Positions 50,432-61,457 of a stretch of 64,000 nucleotides of DNA are shown here, one piece after another. The stretch is from Daphnia carinata (taxonomy: Eukaryota; Arthropoda; Branchiopoda; Diplostraca; Daphniidae). Each line of letters starts with the position of its first letter. The stretch's first letter is position 1. Made by a program: the position numbers and the translations under genes. The notes beneath the pieces were generated by a model, which saw only the letters and a program-made list of their open reading frames with translations, was not told the origin of the DNA and did no database searches. Location: the NCBI RefSeq assembly GCF_022539665.2, contig NC_081333.1, forward strand, positions 8,492,971-8,556,970, read 5' to 3'.

Positions 50432-52247
50432 CGTTTTTTCTAAAAAAGAAGACGGTCAACGGGCCTTCAAACAGGGAAAACGCGTATCACGCAAAAGAAT
50501 ACACACACACACACACACAGACAGTAGACACACCACTGAAGGTTATTTAGAGTCTAGCCGTTTAACTGTATAAATAAATTTCAAAGGAAAAAAAAAAGGG
50601 GTGAAAAATGCGGCAGAAAGGGGAAACCCCATTCGGTGTGTGTGTGTGTGTGCGTGTGTACTATACACATAAATAGGTAGTAGCGTGTGTTGGTCTAGTC
50701 GGAACAGTCATCTCTCTTTTTGTAAAGGGTAAAAAGAACACACACGTAGGGGTGAACATTCCCCAAATATAGGGCCCCCCCAAAAGTCAAATGAAGTAGA
50801 AACATGGTGAGGGGAAATGCAATTTGCACCGGCCTATTTCTTACTTTTTTTTTTTCAGGCTAAAATGCGTATAATAAGAACTCAACAAGAAATGAAAAAT
50901 GACTTTGGAAAAAAAAAAAAAAAAGAAAAAAGAGCGGCTTTCTCTGCGCATATAAATTCAAAATCTATACGGAATACGGTGCCACACAACCCGTAAATAG
51001 TGTGAGAAATGAAATTGTTCGAAAAAAAAAAAAAGAAAAAGAAAAGAAAATAGACAGCTATACGACCTCAAGACGGCTATAGTTCATTCTTTCGCGCTAC
51101 CATTATCGTGAAACAAACTAACGCGAACGCTCATCAATTTCGCGTTCAGGTGTACCGTTTTTGTCCCGCTGTTTTTTACCGAAAACATCGTTTAAAAAAA
51201 AAAAAGAAGAGTAACAAATTCAAATGAAATACGCGATTGCCATCGACGAAAATAAAAAAAAAACACTCAAGGCACGGCGCGTGATGCAGGAGTTTCCCGA
51301 ATGCCATCGAAATAGGAAACGAATAACAATAAATCGCGAGAGAGAGAGAGAAAGAAATTGAAAAAAAAAAACAAAAACCCCAAAAAACCAAAAAGATAAG
51401 CGACTAAAAAGTCCATTGTCACGCAGAAAAAAAAAAAAAAAAAAGGCGGGTGCTATTGAACTATCAAAACAAATCACGCCGATTCTAAGGTGGTAGTTTG
51501 TTGTTGTTGTGTTTTTAGAAAAAAAACAAACAAAAAAACAAAAAACAACGGAAGGTTGCCGTCAACAGTGGCTTACGTATATACCTTGTTAACTTGCCAT
51601 CCCCTTCATCGACTGATTACGCAACTCCGTCCCGCTCGAAAAACAAAAACAAAAAAAATAATAATAATAAGAAAATAATGATACGTTCTCGATCCTTTCC
51701 CTGTGGCTATTTATTTTTTTTCTTAACCGAAAAATTGACTCCCGTTTGATGATTATTCGCCATCACGCACAAACTCTAAAGGCGCGTTCCAAACTGCCGA
51801 CCCCTCCAGATATGAAAAATCATCGGCGACCAAAAAGGCCCATCAGAAAACAAAACAAAAAAAAAAAGAACGGCAAGAAATGAGAAGCTTGTTTCTTCTT
51901 CTTTTCTTTTTTTTTTTTTTTCAGCAAAAGGAATAATCTTTTTCCTTCTCGGCTTCTTCCCTCCGTATAATTTACGAGCGCGCGGTCGTCTGCTGACGAG
52001 CAAAACAAAAAGGGCAAAAAGAAGAAGAAAGAAAACAACACATTCAACATTCTTTCTGTGCTGGACGACCCAGCACATCTCCTTCCTTTTTCCTCGTGCA
52101 GTATATTATGCATTTGTTGTTGTTTAGAGATCCTTCGGTTAGTTTTTTTTTTTTTTTTTTTTTTTTTTTATTATTATTATTCTTTCCCCCCGCTCCTTTC
52201 AGTATAATTTAATTTCGTTTTATCGCTCCACAGTTTTAACACTCTTC

Positions 52248-52278
<31 letters not shown>

Positions 52279-53435
52279 TGAGAAACTGCGAGACATCCGA
52301 CGCTCAAGACGTCTTGATGCAGGTGGTCTCCGGCTCACTGACAATTCCAAAACTGATCTTCAATCTCGGGTCGAATGAGAAACGGACAAGAAAATTTCGG
52401 TTTTTTTTTTCTCTTTTAAACAGATGAAATTACTTTTTTCTTCTTATTTTTTTTTTTTTTTTTTTTGTAAAAAAAAAAACCTAACACGAAAAGAAAAAAA
52501 AAAAAAAGAAAGGGCATGGAGGGTGGTCGATGTTCGTGACAAAGAACAGCAGCTTCAGATCAGGAAGTTTTGGTCTCTTTTACTTTTCACATTTTCCCTA
52601 TTTTCCCTATTTTTGAAACGGAGATTTTGACTTAAACCGTCCAGATGTTGATATTGTTATTGTCCTTTATTTATTTATTTATTTATTAAGTGATACGGTT
52701 AGGCAGATAACTCGACAGGGTTGCTTTCTCGCACGCGCGCTCCTCTCCCTCCCTCATTTCTTTAACTCTTATTTCGAACTGTTGTTGTTGTTCCGCTTAC
52801 CCATCCATCCAGCTGGACTGTGCAAGCAGAAGCCCAGAAGGAAAAAAAAAAAAACGCTGTAATTATAGAGCCATTGAAAAAATTTTTTTTTTTTTTTTTT
52901 TTGGTAGTTCACTTTTCTCTTTCATCCCCCCCCCCCCCCTCCTTACCACGTCTTTTCTATGTGCTCATAAAGGCCAAAAGAAAAAGAGAGGAGCATGACG
53001 CGGCTGGAATTTTTCAAACCAAAAATTAGAGATACAAAAAAAAAAAAAAAAAAAAAAAAGGGAAATAGAGACGGGAGCACGGCTGATTGACGGAATAGCA
53101 GTTTTGAAAAAAATAAAAATAAAAAAAAAAAAAAAGCCCCAAAGAGAGAGCCTCAGGTGACGTTTGGTGGTTTAAATAAAAAAAAAAAAAAAAAAAAAAG
53201 CCCAACATTTCCTTCGGCCTGCGTTACACAAACAGTGTCACTACCCGACTTCTGGAGAAAGAGAGAAAATAAGATGGGATTAGAAGATGACGGGCCAAAT
53301 GTCAAGAAGGAACGGATCGTCGTTTATCAGCATATTAACGCTCCGACAGATTCTCTATACTAACACGGAGGACGAGCGTCGTCGTAGAATTCCGTCACGG
53401 AGAGTTTAAGTTGTATGGAAGAAGAAGAAGAATAA

Positions 53436-53471
<36 letters not shown>

Positions 53472-54542
53472 ATTGAACGGCATCGAAAAAAAAAAAAAAA
53501 AAGACGTTTTCGGGTTTTGTAGTTTTCTGCTTCTACGATTATCAGTCGGTAGCAATCGACGGAGGGGACCGCGGAGAGGTGACAAGTCATCCGTCATCTT
53601 TATCTGAGGATGGCGGCGTCAGGGACCCTACCACTTCTATGGCGGTGCGACCGCCGTTGATGCAAAAACAAAAGAAAACAACAAAAAAAAAATGGTAGAA
53701 ATGGAAGTCAAACGAGTGCGCACGCGGGATTTCCATTAGGATTCTCCGGTTCTGACGGGGGCCGAAAAGGCCACAAAAAAACAAACAAAAAACCAAAAAC
53801 ACAACGAGCTCAACAAGATGAAAAGATGAAAACCCCTACAAGAAAAAGGTAATCAAATACAAGAGCGTAAATGTACGAAAACATTTTCAAAGATCGACGG
53901 AAACGATAAAACGGAATTAGGTACGTACAATTCCGATGCGTTTCTATTTTTAACACTTCGAAAAAAACTTGTTTTAAAGAACAAAAAAAAAAAAAAAAAA
54001 AAAAAAAGAAAGAAAGAAAAAGGTCTCAAAATGTGATGTATAGGTGAATGGCCATCTTTTCCCCCCTGACGATTAACACGTAGCTAATGGAGCGTGTCTA
54101 ATTGCACGGCAAAGTAGTTACAAGGTTTCCAGGTCGTTTGGTTCAATCCCCCCATGTTCTCTTTTAACACCTTCTGGTGTAACGGAGGGCAGTGTGCAGA
54201 CACACGGTACACACACCGATGGAAACAAGAGAGAAACACGCCGTGCATCGCAGCACAGGTGCAATAGCTGAAAACAAACATTCGCCAATTATACGACACG
54301 ACAAAGTCCATTCATTTTTCATGTGTTCTCGTCGCTGTTGGGGTTTTTGTTTCGTATCGGTCACTTGAATTTTAGAAGGAAAATACAAAAATCTTAGGAT
54401 AAAGAAAAACAAAACGAATGAATCCGAAAATGTAAAAGAGAAAGAGAGAGAGAAAAAAGAAAGAGGCCAACGACTCTTAACAACCGAGTCGGGGATGCCG
54501 TGTTCATTTATATTTATTTATTTATTATTATCATCATTTTTT

Positions 54543-54579
<37 letters not shown>

Positions 54580-57415
54580 GGGTTCCTTCGCCTTTTTAAT
54601 TTGTGAAGTGTAGCCGCTAGGAAACAACAACAACAACAACAACAACAACAAACGAAACAAGTGGAAGCGTCGCTATTCAATAGAGGAACGGACGAAATAC
54701 ACTATACGAGTTGTAACACGTGCAAAAGGAGGCGGTTCTCTGTCTCGTTCATTACGACAGGAACGAGGCAAAAAAAGCCTCTCTCCCCCCCCCCTCCCCA
54801 CAAAAAAAGAGAAACAAAAGAAAAAAGAACACGAATTCCCGGAGCCCCGGTCTTTGAGTTTTTCAAGTGGATAGGCTGCGCTATAGTTACAACCCAGCCC
54901 ATTGAGTCTGTTTTTCGTGTACATTTCTTTCTTTTCTTATTTCGACTTCTTGTTTTTTTTTGTTTTGTTTTTTTAAAAACAATTCTCAGTTTTGCTCACG
55001 GGCGTACCTCGCGTTCCTTTCTTGGGCAAGCACCGAGGGCGCCCGCAAAACGCAAGGTGTTTTTGGCCCCGACACCTTGACGGTGAGAAGAGGACCAGGT
55101 ATTTTTTTTTTTCTTAGACGTTAAGGTTCAAAAGTAGAGAACGTAAACGATCGTCTGAAATAAGTTGGTCGACGACGAGGAAAAAAAAAAGACGACAAAG
55201 GAAACTCTTTAAAAAAACAAAAATCCAGCCATTCCGTAAGAAAAAAAAAAAAAAAAGAAAACAACAAACTGCAAACACCTCGAGGCTTTCTGGTCTAATT
55301 GAGCTCGGCCCCTAGCCACGGCGACAACAAGACAACAACAGGAAAACCAAAAAAAAAAAAAAAAAAAAAAAGAAATAAGAAGAATGATATCATAAACAAC
55401 GCAACAACAACAACAAAAGCTAAAAAAAAAAAAAAAATACTAATAATAATTAAAAAAAAAAAAAAATAAGAAACAACAAAAACAAAATAATAGATCTTTT
55501 CCCCGTTTTCTTTCCCCACCTTAGGTCCGCTGACATGAAATCGACCGCATTCGTGCACTCCCAAACAATCGTCACGGAACTCTCTTCCGTGAGCTCCATC
55601 TTATTATTTCAAGGGCTATTCTTTGATAAATTGATTGAACCAACATTTTTTTTTCTTTTTTTTTTAAAGATAGAAAAATTCAAAAAGACAATTGATGATA
55701 CGGTTGACTATCAATCGTGTGTTAGAGTTTCATCATAATCTCCAAAAAAAAATAGGAGGGGAGAGGGATTTATATCAACCGTTACTCATTTTTTTGAAAA
55801 TTATGTATCCCCCTCCGATTTCCTAGCGCGTATCTCTTTACCCCCTTGCCCTTATCCCAAACCGATAGACTGTCATGTCGGTCGTGAAATGCCCAAGGGC
55901 TGCGACCGCAACAACGATGCGACTCGGGAGTTCGTGGCGGTTGTAACGTGTAAAACCCCCCCAAAACAGGTGCTGTTCAACCCTTGGCATTTTCTTTTTG
56001 TCTGAGCTATTTGCCCTGTCTCGAAACCAAAGAAAAAAAAAAAAAACAGAAAGGATTTAAAGAAGAGTTTCAAAAAAAAAAAATTCCCGAGTCAAGTTCA
56101 TTCCAAACATTTCTCCGACTTTGTCTTTTCTTCAAACGGCGATCGCGATGCATATTTCAATCCAATTAGAGTCTTCATTCCCCCTCCCCCCTGAAGACGG
56201 ACGGCTAGGAGGTAAAGCTCCTTTGCGCATAACTCGCTCAAGTGTCTTTTCCACATTCCCATAGGCCCAACTGAAACACGAAGAATTTCTTTTTACAGCT
56301 GCCACGTCGACTGCCCTTCTAAATGTTATGAAGCCAGGTGCAAGAGACAGGCGAGAAACATATAAGAGATGAGTGGACACTCAAGAAATGAACGTAAGAA
56401 AAAAAAAAAAAAAAAAAAAAAAAAAGCCCTACGACTCAATTAGCAGGTATTGTGAAAACGTGATGTTTTTCAGCCAATCAAAAAAAGAGATGCGTTTACG
56501 ATTACCAACAAACGCTTCAGCTTATGTAAAAAGGATGAAGCATTTTAGAATTTTTCTCCTCTGTTTGATTATTGTTCAAGCAGAAGAAAAAAGAAAATCC
56601 TATCGATCGCCGGTACGCAACTAAATCTCGAGAAAGAGAGATAAGAAAAAAAAAAAAAAAAAAACCCATATTGCTCCGCATGGGGTACAAATGCACCTCC
56701 GCGTTTACCTGTCTTTCCTCTCTACAGTCAAAACACACGTACGGACAGTTACCGAGTGTGACATAGCGCCTGATGGCGTGACGCACGCAACAACGTCCAA
56801 AACGCCATTTAGACATCTGCATACGGGCTGGTTGTACTGTACGCGCCTATTCTATTCTTGTTTTTCACGGCACTCTTTTTCTTTTTTAAAGATCATTTTC
56901 ACACACACAAAAAAAAATAAATAAATAAATAAATAAAAATGGTTGATACATCACGAGGATTGGGACGTTTTGGAGAGGGACAGGACGCGAGAAAGCGCCC
57001 AAGATTGCGCTTTGATGTATGCGAAGAAAAGGGGTGGCGCAGCGTCACGACTGCTGCTTGTTTAATTCGTTTCAGAGAACACTATTTACGAATATTACCC
57101 CATCCCCAAAAAAGGAGGGTGCAACAGAGAAACAAATAACAATAATCAAAAGAAAAAAAAAAGGATAGTGAGAGTGAGAAAAGCAAAGAAATCTCACTCA
57201 AGACTGTTGACTGAAGAGAGATAGAGGCAAAACGCTTGGCGTGATCTGTCCGTCAGCGCAGACGAACACGAAGGACACCCCGAAGTCAAATGGTTTCAAG
57301 TTAATCGCGCCCTCATTAACGCATTCAACAGGGAAAGAAAAAAACAAAAACAAAAAAAAACGAATGTTTTTTCTCAAGTTTTTCATTAATCACACAGCCC
57401 ATCAAATAATCAAAC

Positions 57416-57456
<41 letters not shown>

Positions 57457-60400
57457 GCATCGTTTACTATTTGTGTGGGATGTCACTCGATTGAATTACG
57501 AGTTGCCTGAAAGACTCCGCTCTTCCATTAACGCGTCCATTAGCTTTCGAACAAGTTTTCAAACCGTTTTCTTTTTTCGTCATCATTAAAGAAAAAAAAA
57601 AAAAAGAAAGAAAAAAGAAAGAGAAAAAGCGAGACGTGATGGCAGTGCCGATTTTGGTGGTCTCGTGGGTTCGCTGATGTAGAAAGAAAAGAGAATGGAC
57701 CACGGCCAGACAGATTGGAATCGCTGTTTTGGACCGATTCATTGCGTCGCACGCCATCGCCATCGCCTACACCGAAAAACAAAACAAACAAACATGTCCG
57801 ACCATTTCCTCCGCGTTCTCACTACGGATCGAAAAAAGAAAAAAAAAAAAAAAAAAAAAGAATATTTCCACAGTCCATCCATCTCAAAGTGTAACTGCTA
57901 TGGAAGTCTTCCGACAATCGGATAAAGCACGCGGACCAACGACGCCAGAGCAGGGCCACATCAGTCGGCCACACGCACATCGTGGAAACTTAGCAAGCAA
58001 GAAAAAAAAAAAAAGAAAAGAAAAGAAAACGAGGAGCTAAAAAAGAAAAAAAAAAAAAAAGGCGGACGCATTTCTGAAAAAGGAACGATGGTAGGCAGAA
58101 GAACGTTTTGTTGATTGAAATAGAATTTCCAATTTCCATTCCAATCGAGAGAGAAAATAGCGGCAAACCCACAAAAAAAAACAAAACGTACCGAATGGAA
58201 CAAAAGAGAAAACGGACGTCAAAGATAAAAAAAAAAAAAAGGCCAAACGACTGAAGAGAGAAAGAGAAAAAAAAAAAAAAAGGAGATTTTCCATCCATCC
58301 CCCCCTCCTCAAAAGAAAAAAAAAGCCGTTTCTGTTGTAATGTTTGTATAACTGCATATCGATCGTTCGGGAAAGGATCGGTAAGCCCCCCCCTCCCGAA
58401 AATTGAATCCCCACATATACAGTAGAAACAAAATTCTCTTTCAACTTGCAAGATTTTGTGCATCCCAATTTTTGTTAGCCTTTTTTTTTTCTTTAACAAT
58501 TTCGAGGCCAAAAAAAAGTACAGACGGCGAGAAATTTATGTGAATGTGTGCTACAAACTTGCATTGCAACCCGAAAGAAATAAAGAACGCCCCTAGTCAG
58601 TTGGTTTTTTTTTTTTTTTTAGATGATCGTTCTTCAGCGCTGGAGAAAAGTAGCAGCTGCGTGTGTGTGTGTCGAGTGGCGATATGCAAATCGTGTTACA
58701 CGCAACGACGGAAAAATAAATAGGCCTTCGCAACCCCCTTCTTTCTTTCCCTATACACTAAACCGAAGTGAATTGACATTTGCCAGTGAGCATAAAGCGA
58801 ATAGAAAAAATCGGACGACAAACATTGACACCAGCTCTGGTGAGATGTGGGGGGGGGGGGGGAGTTAGGTACGAGACCAATGAATAAAATAGAAAGGGGA
58901 ATAGAAATGCAAAAAAAAAAAAAAAAAAAAAGACGAGGACTAGCCGATACCCCCGTCGAACGGCTGGCCCGCAAATCGGCGGGACAGATGCAAAGCAGTT
59001 GATTATGCATGAACGTCATTCATTGCTGACAGTTGTGTTACGAGCGGATCTTACGACCAACTATAATAGCTATATGGCAGTGTTATACGAATATAAAGGG
59101 TGGAGCCGGTTTCGAAGGGGGGGGGGGGGTGAGCCCAGCAAAGATGCAAAAAGAGGACAGATCTTTCTAATCGCTTCTAAATAATAGAAGAATGTGATAA
59201 AAAAAAAAAAGGATTGGCGACTTACAGTCTTTGGAGCTGGCCCAGCGTCGTGAACACCAAGTCCGGGATGTATTGCAGTTGGTTATTGCTCAAACGCCTA
59301 TATTCCATAAATAACGAAATAACGTTAGTATCAATAAAACTAATAATAAGCCATAAACGACGTTGCCGATTTTCTCTCTCTCTCTCTCTCTCTCCACTTC
59401 TCATTTTCGCCCTTTTTATTTATTTTTTATTTTATTTTTTTTTAAAGAAAGTCAAGTCTCCGTGGGTGGACATTCATAATCGAATTTTTGCCACGGGGAG
59501 GAGGAGGAAACAACAAGCAAATTCTCTTTGGGTATCCATTCTCACTTTTTTTGCTTTCTTGTTTTTGAAATTTTTGGCGTCGTTCCCAGTCGTTCGGGGT
59601 CATTAAATTGTGTGGCATACGGTCGAATAGGATTTTAGAAAATAAAAAGAAAAAACGAAGAAAATGGAAAGGAAAACAAGACGAAGACGACGAAAGAAGA
59701 GAAGCCACTTGAGGGTTATCTAAAGCCCTGCGTGCGGTGGCAATCCCGGGGACCTATACGGGGGGATTATGGTTCGCCTTAACGACCGAACAGCTCGTGA
59801 AGGTCCATCACAATTGAGACGGTTGCTGGCCCTTATTTTTTTTTTTTTTTCTTCTTCCCCTCGATGTGGCTTAGTAAAAGTCATAAAAATGAAAAATAAA
59901 AACTGCCAAACAGCCAAAATAATTTGTCGACCTTGGTCCGATCCCGTTTTTTTTTTTTTTTAATGCAATGAACGACGTAATCGTTCCCGTCTAGCTTCTC
60001 CTGCCCGCCAATTTACTTACGACCAGAAACTAGTCGTTATTATTATCATTATTTCATCACGGCAAGCATCGCGTGCCTCCTATACGACCATTACTATCAA
60101 AACCGAAAGGAGGAAAAACAACAACAAAAAAAAAAGAATAATCGAAGATGATTTTGATAGAAAAATCAAAGAGCCTACAGGCGGGAATTTGAGATCCCTG
60201 CGTGTTTATTTTTTTTTCCTTTTGTTTTCTATCGGGCTAGTCAATAAATATAGACACGGTTCAGAGATTCGTTATGCGCAAGATATCATGACTTTTGACT
60301 TGAAGGGGGGAAAGCAAATAATAAAAAAAAAAAAATCAAATAAAAACGCGGGAAGATGGAGGAAAAAAAAAAAAAAAAGAAGAAAAGAATAACGAGAAAT

Positions 60401-60819
60401 GATGAGGCGTAATTCTTTGTTGCCATTGCTGCTGGACCCTTGTAGGGCCATCTGGAATAAGAAGGACAGCAAAGAGCAGAAGGAGAAGAAGAAGAATGAA
60501 TGAGATAATCCGAACACAAGAGTTCGTGATTCCAATCGGCAGCCGGCGGCTAGATGAACGCCCCTTTACACGCTGATTGACCCGAGCCGAGTCGTGCGCA
60601 ACAACGACAAACAACAACAACAATAACGCCAGCGGAGTAGTTGTGGCAGGAATTTTTTTTTTTTTTTTTTTTTTTAACGAAGAAAAAAATCTCAATGCGC
60701 TCCCTTTGGAAAAACACATTTTTTTTTTTTTTTTTTTTTTTAAACTTGAGTAATCTAATTGAATCAGATCAAAAAAGGTTCGAATCAACTCCTCCCTTTT
60801 TCTCTGTGTGTATTCAACT

Positions 60820-60850
<31 letters not shown>

Positions 60851-61422
60851 CAAAAAAATTGGGCCTCGGCTGCGCTAATCGCTGCGATCGAAGCTCAATT
60901 GTCACGGCCCCAAAAAAGGACATCCGGGCTCGAACGCCCCATCTCTCCCCCCGTTCGTTCTTTTTTTTTTTTTTTTGTTTAAAAAACATTAAAAGAAAAA
61001 AAAAATAAATTTATTCTTTTTCAACGAATGAGGTGGAAAGGAAAAGAAATACTTAATATTCCCGCGCGCTGTTCGGGAAATGTATAACCCGGCCAAACGA
61101 GCTCGTGACTTTCGGCCGATGTCAGGACGTGAATGAGGAAAGACAAACCTGGTGGGCTACGTGTTTATGCTGTTGTACTTGGCAATCTACCCCAAATGGC
61201 TAACTCGAAGAAAAAGAAAAGGAAAAAAAAAAAACAAAATAAATAAATAAAAAACCAAAAAAAAAAAAAAATCCTTTCTGGCTGCAATTCAAGAGAACTA
61301 AAGGGGGGTGCGGAAAAAGGAATGCGCCAGGGCGAACGGATGACGTATGCGCAGGCACGAGGGGTCGTTGACGAAGTGACAGAAACACCAACGTCACCCC
61401 GATGCAATAAAAAAAAATTAAG

Positions 61423-61457
<35 letters not shown>

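Larger units (their letters stand above)
35095..59225. other. Slit giant intron, about 24.1 kb
   Basis: This separates two adjacent 72-nt LRR exons of domain 1. It is dense in poly(A), poly(T), poly(G) and dinucleotide tracts. I looked for splice-bounded LRR, EGF or other domain exons and for RNA genes on both strands and found none that I trust; one weak tRNA-like stretch lies at 40711-40850. It may hold enhancers or an alternative promoter, but nothing in the sequence shows that directly. Confidence 0.65.

Noticed and set aside
57990-58511. Open frame of 173 codons on the minus strand
   Set aside because: Phe-rich translation of poly(T) tracts; nothing recognisable.
59980-60200. Possible missing Slit LRR exon near CTTAC at 60016 or CCCTG at 60195
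   Set aside because: Translation of neither stretch gives an LRR consensus, and no 72-nt open exon with phase 2 borders results.
60336-60989. Open frame of 217 codons on the minus strand
   Set aside because: It is made mostly of Phe, Ser, Leu and Lys from T and A runs and GA repeats; no domain or splice support.
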